From assembly GCF_901873365.1 (NCBI RefSeq), contig NZ_CABFLM010000060.1, forward strand, positions 40,246 to 104,245: a stretch of DNA of 64,000 nucleotides. Reading direction: 5' to 3'. The notes under the pieces are model-generated. The model made no database searches and had not been told where the DNA came from. It saw only the letters and a program-made list of their open reading frames with translations. Both the position numbers and the translations under genes were made by a program. Of the stretch, positions 34,973 through 43,684 are shown one piece after another. Each line of letters opens with the position of its first letter. Within the stretch, counting starts at the first letter, position 1. The DNA is from an uncultured Aggregatibacter sp. GTDB taxonomy: Bacteria > Pseudomonadota > Gammaproteobacteria > Enterobacterales > Pasteurellaceae.

Positions 34973-36277
34973 CTATTCATCATCCATTCCCAAGGCTTTA
35001 GAAAAGGTTTGCAGACCCACCGCATTACCGTTTTTCACCATGGTTTGCATGGCTTTTGTCGGCGAATGGATCAATTTATTCATTAATTTATAACTTAATT
35101 CTTGTAGCACTTGTTCCGCCTCTTCGCCTTGTTGTAAGGAAGCTATCGCTTTTTCCAACAAATCCTGACGAGTAAGTTCCGCCTCTTCACGATAACGACG
35201 GATCAAATTAGAAAACTGATGGACTTTCAACCATGCAAAGAAATCCGCGCATTCCGCCTGAATAATTTCTTTTGCCTGCGCAGAGGCTTGTTCCCGTTGG
35301 CTTAAATTATGCTGAATGATATTTTGTAAATCATCCACCGTATAGTGATAAACACTGTCTAATTCCGCCGCACTTTCTTCAATGTCACGCGGCACGGCAA
35401 TATCCACTAACAACATCGGGCGATAGCGACGCATGATTTGCGCCTTTTCAACCATGTTGCGGCTCATCAGAATATGCGGGCTGCCGGTAGAGCTAATCAC
35501 AATATCCGCTTGATTTAAGCCCTGCTGTAACTGTTCTAGCGGCAGGATTTGAATATTCGCCGTGGTATCCAATTTCTCCACGAGGGTTTCTGCGCGGGCT
35601 AAAGTGCGGTTGGAAATCACCATGTTTTTTACGCCGTGACGCAATAAATGACGGCAAACCAATTCAATGGTTTCCCCTGCGCCCACTAACAAAATGGTTA
35701 ATTCGCTCAGCGATTCAAAAATTTGGCGCGCTAAACTGCAAGCAGCGTATGCCACAGATACCGCACTTTCACCAATATTGGTTTCCGTACGCACGCGTTT
35801 TGCCGTGGAAAATGTTTTTTGAAATAAACGGGATAATTCGCCGGAAATAGCTTGCTGTTCTTGTTGATAGTGCTGCTCGCTCATTTGATAAGCTTGCTTC
35901 ACTTGTCCCAAAATTTGTGGTTCGCCTAAAATCAATGAATCCAAGCCACAAGCCACTTCCATTAAATGATTGACGGCAGGCAGGTTTTCATAGGTATAAA
36001 GGCAACGCTGAAGCTCGGCTAAGTCCAGTTGATGAATTTCGGCAAACCATTGTATAGCTTGGCGAATCCAATGTTGCGTTTCTTGTGGCGGGACGGTTTT
36101 ATTGTGCAGATAAACTTCAGTTCGGTTACAGGTGGATAAAATCACCGCACTTTCGGCTAATTCAATTTGCCGAATATGACGCAAAGCAAAAGCACGTTTT
36201 TCGTCAGAAAAAGCGACTTTTTCCCGTAAGGCAACAGAGGCGGTTTTGTGATTAATACCAAGAACTAAAATCGTCAT
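34973..36277 (-). CDS. hemA: Glutamyl-tRNA reductase
   Basis: Reduces Glu-tRNA(Glu) to glutamate-1-semialdehyde with NADPH, the committed step of tetrapyrrole synthesis. The protein is 434 residues. Visible: LGINHKTASVALREKVAF, the catalytic Cys in LSTCNRTEVY, GLDSLILGEPQILGQVK, the NADPH motif LLVGAGETIELV (usually GAGEM), ISSTGSPH, and the C-terminal dimerisation coiled coil. The in-frame ATG at 36298 would add seven residues; MTILVLGINHKTAS is the family start. Confidence 0.96.
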   Translation of the reverse strand: MTILVLGINHKTASVALREKVAFSDEKRAFALRHIRQIELAESAVILSTCNRTEVYLHNKTVPPQETQHWIRQAIQWFAEIHQLDLAELQRCLYTYENLPAVNHLMEVACGLDSLILGEPQILGQVKQAYQMSEQHYQQEQQAISGELSRLFQKTFSTAKRVRTETNIGESAVSVAYAACSLARQIFESLSELTILLVGAGETIELVCRHLLRHGVKNMVISNRTLARAETLVEKLDTTANIQILPLEQLQQGLNQADIVISSTGSPHILMSRNMVEKAQIMRRYRPMLLVDIAVPRDIEESAAELDSVYHYTVDDLQNIIQHNLSQREQASAQAKEIIQAECADFFAWLKVHQFSNLIRRYREEAELTRQDLLEKAIASLQQGEEAEQVLQELSYKLMNKLIHSPTKAMQTMVKNGNAVGLQTFSKALGMDDE

Positions 36278-36464
36278 AAAAAATACATGAAAAATCACCG
36301 CACTTTATTATGTTGACACAACAAATACGGCAACATTTATCCCACTAAAATAGAAAAAATAGACATAAAAACGGGCTATATTCTAGCTGAATTGCCCATG
36401 TTTGGGCAAATTAGCGCAAGAAAAAAGCCATTAATCTGCAATTTTATTGCGAAGCATCAAATTT

Positions 36465-37166
36465 CTAAAACGTATCTTTTGCTTGGCGTAATTGGGTAAA
36501 TTGCGCCAAGTTGGTTGCCGTTAAAAACGGATTAATGTGTTTTTCCAAGCCTATTGTTGTTGGTAGGCTTGGTTTATTTTCAGCACGTAATTGCGCCACC
36601 AAAACACGATGATTTTCCACCGCACTTTTGTTTGCCCAAACGTTTTGCACAAACGCTAAATTACTTAACGTATATTCATGCCCCGGGCAAACAATGGTGT
36701 CATCAGGCAACGCTGCAAAACGCTGCATGGTGGCGAACATTTGCGCATAATCCCCGGTAAATACCCGCCCGCAACCGGCGGAGAATAACGCATCACCACA
36801 AAACAAATGCCCATCCACCCAATAACTCACATGCTGCGCCGTATGCCCGCCACTGGGCAATACTTGAATTCGATAATGTTCGGTGATAAGGTCGCCTTCA
36901 TTAATCACCTGCGTCAGCCCACAAGCAGCACACTCTGCCGGACCATAAATCGGTACTTGCGGGAAACGTTGTTTAAACGCCGCAACACCGTCCGTATGAT
37001 CCGCATGGTTGTGTGTGAGCAACAATGCTTCAACGGAAAAATGTTGTTCTTCCAACAAGTGAAACAGCTTGTCGGTTTCGGGCAAATCAACAATGAGCAA
37101 CGGTAAATTTTCTCGTGCATAAAGCCAAATATAATTATCGTTTAACGCAGGAATCGGAATTAACAT
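36465..37166 (-). CDS. gloB: Hydroxyacylglutathione hydrolase (glyoxalase II)
   Basis: Hydrolyses S-lactoylglutathione to lactate and glutathione in methylglyoxal detoxification. Metallo-beta-lactamase fold, 233 residues: ALNDNYIWLY at the start, metal motif THNHADHTDG (about 52-61), SGGHTAQHVSYW, FCGDALFSAGCGRVF, and CPGHEYTLSNLAF. The C-terminal substrate domain (INPFL) is present. It diverges from the yafS-like gene with only 17 bp between start codons, the arrangement found in E. coli. Confidence 0.95.
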   Translation of the reverse strand: MLIPIPALNDNYIWLYARENLPLLIVDLPETDKLFHLLEEQHFSVEALLLTHNHADHTDGVAAFKQRFPQVPIYGPAECAACGLTQVINEGDLITEHYRIQVLPSGGHTAQHVSYWVDGHLFCGDALFSAGCGRVFTGDYAQMFATMQRFAALPDDTIVCPGHEYTLSNLAFVQNVWANKSAVENHRVLVAQLRAENKPSLPTTIGLEKHINPFLTATNLAQFTQLRQAKDTF

Positions 37167-37183
37167 AGGACCTCGGAGTTACC

Positions 37184-37882
37184 ATGATGTGGCGTGCTAA
37201 ATATGAAAAGTCACTGGCGATGCCCACCGGTTGGCAACAACTGCCAAATGGGCGCGCTTATTGTAACGCATTAAACGCTTATTTTGCCCCTTGGTTTACA
37301 AAAATTTGTGGTTATCAGATTCTGAAAATTGGCGGACTTAGCGCAGAAATTCAATGTGATTTGCCCTTGCGCCACCAAATTAGCCTCAGCGAAAAAATAA
37401 CGGAAAATTTGACCGCACTTTTAGATGAGCATCATTCCGTAGTACAAGCCAAGCTCACCGAACTCCCCTTTATTCAACAGCAGTTGGATGCTTGTGTGTT
37501 GGCCAACACGCTGAATTTTGTCCAAGATCCCCATCAAGTGTTGCGCGAAACCCACCGCGTTCTCAACGATGACGGTTATTTATTCCTCAGTCTGTTTAAT
37601 CCGTTTAACAGTCTATTTTTTAAATCAAAAACAGGCGACTTCCCTGCGCGTCATTATTGCCTTTGGCGGATCATCGACTGGTTGGAATTACTCAACTTTG
37701 ATATTTTAGAGCAGCGGAATTTGGCGCTATCCCATCAAACCACCGGTTGGTTTGCCCCGTTAACGGTTATCGTGGCGCAAAAACGCACCTATCCATTAAC
37801 GCTAAATCCACAAAAAGTGCGGTCAAAAATCCCGGCGTTTTTACAACCGGCAGAAGCGTTGAAACAAGCGGAAGATCTTTAG
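37184..37882 (+). CDS. SAM-dependent methyltransferase-like protein, YafS family
   Basis: A 232-residue type 11 methyltransferase relative. The core is recognisable from LNFVQDPHQVLRETHRVLNDDGYLFLSLFNPFN (post-motif strand and helix) and the start resembles YafS (WQQLPNGRAYCNAL). The glycine-rich SAM-binding motif I is not obvious (LKIGGLSAEIQC is the nearest match), so catalytic competence is uncertain. Divergent from gloB, suggesting shared regulation. Substrate unknown. Confidence 0.8.
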   Translation: MMWRAKYEKSLAMPTGWQQLPNGRAYCNALNAYFAPWFTKICGYQILKIGGLSAEIQCDLPLRHQISLSEKITENLTALLDEHHSVVQAKLTELPFIQQQLDACVLANTLNFVQDPHQVLRETHRVLNDDGYLFLSLFNPFNSLFFKSKTGDFPARHYCLWRIIDWLELLNFDILEQRNLALSHQTTGWFAPLTVIVAQKRTYPLTLNPQKVRSKIPAFLQPAEALKQAEDL

Positions 37883-37898
37883 TCTTTGAAGAAAAAAT

Positions 37899-37930
37899 AA
37901 CGGTCAGAAATACATTCATTTCTGACCGTT
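37899..37930. terminator. Bidirectional terminator between the yafS-like gene and tig
   Basis: Perfect 13-bp stem AACGGTCAGAAAT / ATTTCTGACCGTT with a 6-nt loop, between convergent genes. Confidence 0.85.
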
Positions 37931-38003
37931 TAAATGATGCCGTAGGAAAATTTCCTTCTTGGCGAAAAGACTTAAAAAATTGACCGCACTTTGCGGAAAA
38001 TCA

Positions 38004-39302
38004 TTAAGCTTGTGGATTCATGATCTCATCGAAGGTTGCTGCTTTTTCAGTGACTTGCGCTTTCGCTAACACCGCCTCAACAGCTTGTTCTTCTAATACG
38101 ACGTTACGAATATTATTCATTAATTCGTTGTTTTTGCTGTAGTATTCAACCACGTCTGCAGGTTGTTCGTAAGCCGATGCAATATCCTCAATCATGGCTT
38201 TCGCACGTTCTTCATCTGCTTTTAATTCGTTTGAAGCAATCACTTGGGAAAGTAACAAGCCCACTAACACACGACGTTTAGCTTGTTCTTCAAACAATTC
38301 ACGTGGTAATTGTGCTGCTTGTTGTGCATTACCGCCAAAGCGTTGTGCCGCTTGTTGACGCAATACCTCAATTTCTTGTTCAACCGCAGAACTTGGTACA
38401 TCAATTTGATTTTGTTCTACTAAACCGTCGATGACTTGGGTTTTCACGCGAGTCACTAACGCATTTTTCAACTCACGTTGCATATTTTTACGAATTTCAT
38501 TGCGTAAATCTGCAACAGATTTAGTGTTCGGACCAAATTTCGCAACAAACTCATCAGTTAATTCAGGCAACACCATGACTTCGACTTTCTTCAACGTAAT
38601 GTCAAATTTCGCTGCTTTACCTTTTAAGTTCTCAGCGTGATATTCTTCCGGGAAAGTCACATTAATCGTGAATTTGTCACCGGCTTTGTGGCCAACGATG
38701 CCCTCTTCAAAGCCTGGGATCATACGACCTTGCCCCATGAATAAAACGAAATCGGATGCTTTGCCGCCTTCAAATTCTTCGCCGTCAACAGAACCCACGA
38801 AGTCAATAGTTACGCGATCTTCAGCTTTCGCTGCTTCTTGGGTTTCAGTCCAAGTTGCTTGTTGTTTACGCAACACTTCAACCATCTTGTCAATATCGGC
38901 TTCAGAGATTTCAACAACCGGTTTTTCCACTTTGATATTTTCTAAACCTTTTAATTCAACTTCAGGATACACTTCAAAAGTGGCACTGAATTTTAAGTCT
39001 TTACCGTCTTCAAATTGTTCAACGGTGAAACTTGGGCGACCTGCGAGATTGATTTTATTTTCGATAACCGCTTGGAAGAAATGGTTTTGTAATAAATCGC
39101 CTAAAATATCTTGACGAACAGAAGCGCCGAAACGTTTTTCAATGATGTGTGGCGGGACTTTACCTTTACGGAAGCCGTCAATACGCGCATTTTTAGCAAC
39201 GCGTTTTAATTCTTCGCGGATAGCCTGAACAACGGTTTCAGCCGGAACGGTGATGGTTACACGACGCTCTAAACCTTGAGTCGTTTCAATATTTAATGAC
39301 AT
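38004..39302 (-). CDS. tig: Trigger factor (ribosome-associated chaperone, peptidyl-prolyl isomerase)
   Basis: Binds the ribosome exit tunnel and nascent chains. The 432-residue protein has the N-terminal ribosome-binding domain with signature GFRKGKVPPHIIEKRFG (about 43-59), a central FKBP-type PPIase domain (DRVTIDFVGSVDGEEFEGGKA to about residue 240) and a C-terminal helical chaperone domain. The clpP-clpX genes that often follow tig are not present: the next gene is convergent. A good promoter lies upstream. Confidence 0.97.
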   Translation of the reverse strand: MSLNIETTQGLERRVTITVPAETVVQAIREELKRVAKNARIDGFRKGKVPPHIIEKRFGASVRQDILGDLLQNHFFQAVIENKINLAGRPSFTVEQFEDGKDLKFSATFEVYPEVELKGLENIKVEKPVVEISEADIDKMVEVLRKQQATWTETQEAAKAEDRVTIDFVGSVDGEEFEGGKASDFVLFMGQGRMIPGFEEGIVGHKAGDKFTINVTFPEEYHAENLKGKAAKFDITLKKVEVMVLPELTDEFVAKFGPNTKSVADLRNEIRKNMQRELKNALVTRVKTQVIDGLVEQNQIDVPSSAVEQEIEVLRQQAAQRFGGNAQQAAQLPRELFEEQAKRRVLVGLLLSQVIASNELKADEERAKAMIEDIASAYEQPADVVEYYSKNNELMNNIRNVVLEEQAVEAVLAKAQVTEKAATFDEIMNPQA

Positions 39303-39378
39303 TATGATGTTACCTCAAATTGATGCACTCGGCGAATGCTCACACCGAACACGTTATTAATAGAAAATAAGACGATGA

Positions 39379-39407
39379 ATTATAACGGGACAAAGCCTTT
39401 CAGTCGA
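39379..39407 (-). promoter_or_regulatory. Sigma-70-type promoter of tig
   Basis: Minus strand: -35 TCGACT (39402-39407), 17-bp spacer, -10 TATAAT (39379-39384), about 75 bp before the tig start codon. Confidence 0.6.
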
Positions 39408-39466
39408 GGAAATGCACGATAAAAGCGCATAATTGATTAAAAAACGCTCGATTTATCTATGCAAAA

Positions 39467-40360
39467 TTAACCACGAGGATGATAGCGTTCGTGCAAACGT
39501 TTCAAGCGTTCTTTCGCCACATGGGTATAAATTTGCGTTGTCGATAAATCACTGTGGCCCAACAACATTTGCACCACCCGTAAATCGGCGCCGTGATTTA
39601 CCAAATGCGTCGCAAACGCGTGACGCAAAACGTGTGGCGATAACATATCGCTGTCAATTTCCGCCAATACCGCATAATGTTTAATCCGATGCCAAAATGC
39701 TTGGCGTGTCATTTGCGTACCGCGACGGCTAGGAAATAGTACATCAGAACTTTGTCCATCCAATAAAATCGGACGGGCAAACAGCATAAATTGCTTCACC
39801 CAATGGGTTGCCTCCTCTCCCATCGGCACAATACGTTCTTTATTGCCTTTGCCGATGACCCGCACCACGCCTTGATTCAAACTAATGCTATCGGTATGCA
39901 GTGAAACCAATTCCGTCACCCGCAATCCCGTGGCATACAACAACTCCAACATCGCCTTGTCGCGTAGTTCAATCGGCTGATCCAAACTTTGCACATTGAG
40001 TAAATCCGTGACTTGCTGTTCGGTTAAATACTTCGGCAAACGGCTTGGTAATTTAGGCGAACTTAACACCGCACTTGGATCGTCGGTGCGGTATTTTTCT
40101 TGATATAAATATTGAAAAAGCTTTCGAATAGCACTCAATAATCGCGCCGTGCTGGTGGCTTTATAACCTTGCTCTACCCGCTCACCGAGAAACGTTTGAA
40201 GATCGACAGAATCCAAGCCAAGCAACGACAACTTGCGCTCACTAAGCCAATCGCACAGTGCGGTGAGATCCAAACGATAAGATTGCACGGTATTCGGCGA
40301 CAAGCCTTTGCCTATCCATAATTCATTTAGAAATAAATCGAGCAAAGTCAGATCATTCAT
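39467..40360 (-). CDS. xerD: Site-specific tyrosine recombinase XerD
   Basis: Resolves chromosome dimers at dif together with XerC. The 297-residue protein has the N-terminal SAM-like core-binding domain (LNELWIGKGLSPNTVQSYRLDL) and the catalytic domain with ATGLRVTELVSL (Arg), GKGNKERIVPMG (Lys region), LSPHVLRHAFATHLVNHGADLRVVQMLLGHSDLSTTQIYTHV (His-Arg-His and the Tyr nucleophile, read in segments). Sequence favours XerD over XerC. It directly follows the MFS gene (2-nt gap), an unusual operon partner. Confidence 0.95.
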   Translation of the reverse strand: MNDLTLLDLFLNELWIGKGLSPNTVQSYRLDLTALCDWLSERKLSLLGLDSVDLQTFLGERVEQGYKATSTARLLSAIRKLFQYLYQEKYRTDDPSAVLSSPKLPSRLPKYLTEQQVTDLLNVQSLDQPIELRDKAMLELLYATGLRVTELVSLHTDSISLNQGVVRVIGKGNKERIVPMGEEATHWVKQFMLFARPILLDGQSSDVLFPSRRGTQMTRQAFWHRIKHYAVLAEIDSDMLSPHVLRHAFATHLVNHGADLRVVQMLLGHSDLSTTQIYTHVAKERLKRLHERYHPRG

Positions 40361-40362
40361 GT

Positions 40363-41523
40363 TTAGCCCCGATGAAGTAAAAAGGCTTCAACTTTACGTG
40401 GCGTCACCACGAACGCCAACGCCGCAATGATTGCCATTAAGACGAACGTCATTGATGCTGAATACGGGTAAATCAAGCCGCTAAGCGCGGTCAAAATCGC
40501 CACCATCGCGCTGTTTGATATGCCGTTATACAACGCTTGTAATTTAGAAATATGCGACTGCGGTTGCGTAGTGATATAGCGCACCATGCCGTAATGCGCC
40601 ACCGCGTACGTTAGACTGTGAAGTAATTGCAAAATCCCGATGAGCCAAATCTCACTTGTCGCAGCAAGCCCCGCCCAGCGCACAATGCACGCCAAGGTCG
40701 CCAAATGAAAAAGGGTGCTGACCTTCCAGTTTTGCAGTAAACGGCGAGAAAAGAAAAACAGCAAAATTTCGGCAATCACACCTAAGCCCCATAGCAAGCT
40801 AGTCTGCGAGACGGAAATCCCCAGACTGGTCCAATACAATACACTATAAACATAATAGGCGGCGTGTGAGCCCTGAATTAAAGACGACGCCAACAAAACC
40901 CGCAAGGTTGTGTTGTTTTTTAATAAATCCCAATACCCCACATCGGTGCCCGCCTGTTCCGAAGATTCATCTTGCGGGGGAATCGTCGGTGTCACGCACT
41001 GCATCACCGAATACGCTAATAAAAGTGCGGTCAAAATCCAGACAATATTTTGCTCGCCGAAAAAGCTAATCACATTGCCAAATAAGGTTACGCCAACCAC
41101 AAAGGCAAGGGATCCAATGAGCCGAGCCTTACCGTAATCCAACTGAATTTGCCGCTGCCAAGTGCTTGCCAAAGAATCCGTAATCGGCATACCTGCCGCA
41201 TTAACCATGGCAAATAAGCCAATGGCAGAAAACAGCAACCAAAAATTCTCCGCGACAACACTTAAACCGGCCATAATCAAGGCACTGGCAAGCGCCAACA
41301 CACGCAAAGAATTGATCAACTGTGAAGCGCGTTTAATTAAACCGGAAAAAAACAAACCACCGACAAAACGAAAGACATAAGCACTTGCCAACACCATGCC
41401 GATCAGCTCTTCGCCATAATGTTGCGACTTCAACCACACCGGGAAAAAAGGGATAAAAACGCCATACGCGCAGTAATACCCGAAAAAGCTCAACGCGAGC
41501 CAAGTAAAAGGACGAACAGGCAT
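40363..41523 (-). CDS. Major facilitator superfamily transporter (HcaT/MFS_1-like)
   Basis: A 386-residue protein with twelve predicted hydrophobic segments. The start PFTWLALSFFGYYCAYGVFIPFFPVWL matches the HcaT/3-phenylpropionate-type MFS group, but the substrate cannot be inferred. The charged loop RASQLINSLRV after TM2 and a central hydrophilic loop (about 185-205) are as expected. It overlaps the proC stop by 1 nt and leads into xerD, so proC-MFS-xerD form one transcription unit. Confidence 0.82.
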   Translation of the reverse strand: MPVRPFTWLALSFFGYYCAYGVFIPFFPVWLKSQHYGEELIGMVLASAYVFRFVGGLFFSGLIKRASQLINSLRVLALASALIMAGLSVVAENFWLLFSAIGLFAMVNAAGMPITDSLASTWQRQIQLDYGKARLIGSLAFVVGVTLFGNVISFFGEQNIVWILTALLLAYSVMQCVTPTIPPQDESSEQAGTDVGYWDLLKNNTTLRVLLASSLIQGSHAAYYVYSVLYWTSLGISVSQTSLLWGLGVIAEILLFFFSRRLLQNWKVSTLFHLATLACIVRWAGLAATSEIWLIGILQLLHSLTYAVAHYGMVRYITTQPQSHISKLQALYNGISNSAMVAILTALSGLIYPYSASMTFVLMAIIAALAFVVTPRKVEAFLLHRG

Positions 41524-42338
41524 TAGAATAAGGTTTCCATTTCTTTAGAGCGTGCCACGCAAGCTTGCATGGCAAGTTGCACGATGTCATTAAATTGATG
41601 TTGATTCAACACATTCAGCGCAGCCGCCGTTGTGCCGCCTTTGGACGTCACATTTTGGCGCAATGTCGATAAATCTAGCTGCGGATTTTCCACCACCATT
41701 TTGGCTGAACCTAACATTGCTTGCTGTACTAATTCACGAGCGTTGTTTGCAGACAATCCCATATCAATTAGACCTTGTTGCATGGCTTCTAAAAATTGGA
41801 AAAAATACGCTGGGCTACTACCAGACGCGGCAGTGACGGCATGCATGTGTTCTTCCGATGCCACCCAAAGGGTTTTGCCTACGGCAGACAACAAATCCTG
41901 TGCAAAAGTGCGGTCGTTTTCTGAGGTGTTTTGCTCGGCAAATAACCCCGCTATCCCCTCGCCTACTAAGGCCGGTGTATTTGGCATCACTCGCACGACA
42001 GCTTTGGCGGTCGGCAAAAGTGCGGTCAATCTTTTTACGGAAATGCCGGCAGCAATCGAAATAAGCAATTTATCAGAAAAATCCACCGCACTTAAAGGGG
42101 AACACACTTCGGCTAATACCTGAGGTTTTACGGCCAATAATACGACCTCTGCTTGCGCGACGGCGGCGACATTATCCGTTGAGGTGCGTACGCCTTTTTG
42201 CGCAAATAAATCACGCTTTTCTTCATTCGGATCACACACGATAATTTTATCGGCAGGATAAGCTTGTTTTAATAAGCCGAACACGATGGCTTGTGCCATA
42301 TTGCCGCCACCGATAAAGGCGATAAGTTTATGTTGCAT
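41523..42338 (-). CDS. proC: Pyrroline-5-carboxylate reductase
   Basis: Last step of proline synthesis, NAD(P)H-dependent. The 271-residue protein has the Rossmann start IAFIGGGNMAQAIVFGL, AVKPQVLAEV, VRVMPNTPALVGEGIAGL, and the signature TAASGSSPAYFFQFLEAM...ARELVQQAMLGSAKM. It lies 12 bp downstream of the YcbL-like gene, so the ldtD-to-xerD block may be read as one long minus-strand series. Confidence 0.96.
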   Translation of the reverse strand: MQHKLIAFIGGGNMAQAIVFGLLKQAYPADKIIVCDPNEEKRDLFAQKGVRTSTDNVAAVAQAEVVLLAVKPQVLAEVCSPLSAVDFSDKLLISIAAGISVKRLTALLPTAKAVVRVMPNTPALVGEGIAGLFAEQNTSENDRTFAQDLLSAVGKTLWVASEEHMHAVTAASGSSPAYFFQFLEAMQQGLIDMGLSANNARELVQQAMLGSAKMVVENPQLDLSTLRQNVTSKGGTTAAALNVLNQHQFNDIVQLAMQACVARSKEMETLF

Positions 42339-42350
42339 AGCTATTTCTCG

Positions 42351-42989
42351 TTACTTCATGTTGACATAAGGATTGGTTTGCTTTTCTACACCAATCGTGG
42401 TGTAAGGGCCATGACCGGCGACAATAATCATATCATCGCCCAAAGGATACAATTTTTCACGAATGGAGGTAATGATGTCCTCATAATTTCCTCCCGGAAA
42501 ATCCGTCCGCCCAATGCCGCTTTTAAAGAGTACATCGCCGGTAAATGCAATGCGTTTTTGGTGCTCAATAAAACCGATATGTCCGGGCGTATGGCCGGGC
42601 AAATGTAACACTTCAAACGTAAAATCACCTATCGTCAATACTTCGCCTTCTTGATCTAACCAACGATCCGGTTCAAAGGCAGCAACATCAAATAAAAGAC
42701 CGAATTTTTCCGACTGTTGTGGCAAGCTTTTAAACCAATATTCATCTTTGGAATTGGAACCTAAAATCGGCACGTTGAAATGTTGCTTCAATTTTTCTGC
42801 CGCCCCCACATGATCCAAATGACCATGTGTCAGCAAAATTGCCTGTAAATTTAATTCCAATGCTTCAATGCGCTTAATCAGTTTATCAGCTTCTCCGCCC
42901 GGATCGATAATGGCGGCATTTCTATTTTCATCCCAAATTAACGAGCAGTTTTGCTGAAATGCCGTGACCGGAATAATGTCAATATTCAT
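42351..42989 (-). CDS. ycbL: Metallo-beta-lactamase-fold hydrolase, YcbL type
   Basis: A 212-residue MBL-fold protein related to type II glyoxalases but lacking the C-terminal GloB domain. Metal ligands: THGHLDHVGAA (about 54-64), HLPGHTPGHIGF, FTGDVLFKSGIGRTDFPGG and VAGHGPYTTIG. Homologues hydrolyse S-lactoylglutathione weakly; the true substrate is unsettled. Placed after mepK and ldtD as in E. coli (ycbB-ycbK-ycbL). Confidence 0.88.
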   Translation of the reverse strand: MNIDIIPVTAFQQNCSLIWDENRNAAIIDPGGEADKLIKRIEALELNLQAILLTHGHLDHVGAAEKLKQHFNVPILGSNSKDEYWFKSLPQQSEKFGLLFDVAAFEPDRWLDQEGEVLTIGDFTFEVLHLPGHTPGHIGFIEHQKRIAFTGDVLFKSGIGRTDFPGGNYEDIITSIREKLYPLGDDMIIVAGHGPYTTIGVEKQTNPYVNMK

Positions 42990-43054
42990 TGTTTCTCCTG
43001 TGATTTGAACAAAAAAACCGCAACAAAGTGCGGTTTAAAATTGCGTTGTTTTTA

Positions 43055-43615
43055 CTAGCTACCATTCCATGTACGAACCGGACCGGTATCCATGTGAATA
43101 AAATTACTGCGCGGATAATACCCAACGCCTCCATTTTGGAGCGATTGCACGGAATCACGTAGTGTTGCCAGTGGCACGCCATCAATACGAAAATCAATCG
43201 CCTGACCACGAATGTGATAACTATTGCTTGCCACGCCATGACTACGACGATGCATTGCCGCATTACTGGCGGCAGAACGGTAACCACAAATAATTTGAAT
43301 TTCCGTATTACGTAATCCTAATTGTTGTTGAACGCGGTAGAATTTTGTAAACAACTGCGGATCCATTTTATGCACTTGATTGGTTCGTTTATCACGCAAG
43401 AAGTGATCGAGCAGTCGCAATGTATTGGCGCTAAAACCACGACCAAGTGCAAATTCAGCACCTAATTTTTCGCCGGTATTGATGTTACGGAAATTTAATA
43501 TCCGTGGTTTAGGTGTCGAAACGGCAGCCAAAACGGTATTTGGTAATAGCGTTGCACCTAGCACAATGCCGCCTAAAGATAACCATTTACGGCGACCGTG
43601 GTTGATATGATTCAT
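43055..43615 (-). CDS. mepK: Murein DD-/LD-endopeptidase MepK (YcbK, peptidase M15A family)
   Basis: Cleaves peptide crosslinks in peptidoglycan, preferring the LD-crosslinks made by L,D-transpeptidases. The 186-residue protein has a twin-arginine-like signal (RRKWLSLGGIVLGATLLP) and zinc-site motifs SHGVASNSYHIRGQAIDFRI and FIHMDTG. The neighbour ldtD, 69 bp upstream, makes the bond this enzyme cuts, so pairing is functional. Confidence 0.9.
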   Translation of the reverse strand: MNHINHGRRKWLSLGGIVLGATLLPNTVLAAVSTPKPRILNFRNINTGEKLGAEFALGRGFSANTLRLLDHFLRDKRTNQVHKMDPQLFTKFYRVQQQLGLRNTEIQIICGYRSAASNAAMHRRSHGVASNSYHIRGQAIDFRIDGVPLATLRDSVQSLQNGGVGYYPRSNFIHMDTGPVRTWNGS

Positions 43616-43684
43616 TTTTTCTTCCTACCTTTGTTCAACATTTTACCATTTGACTATGATCGTCTGTGTTAGTTCGACAAAAGA

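Noticed and set aside
36392..36409. Perfect 7-bp hairpin TTGCCCA/TGGGCAA between hemA and gloB
   Set aside because: No T-run on either strand and short stem; not supported as a terminator or operator.
38668..39114. 148-codon plus-strand open frame opposite tig
   Set aside because: Antisense shadow of the trigger factor gene; Ser/Pro/Leu-rich low-complexity translation and no RBS.
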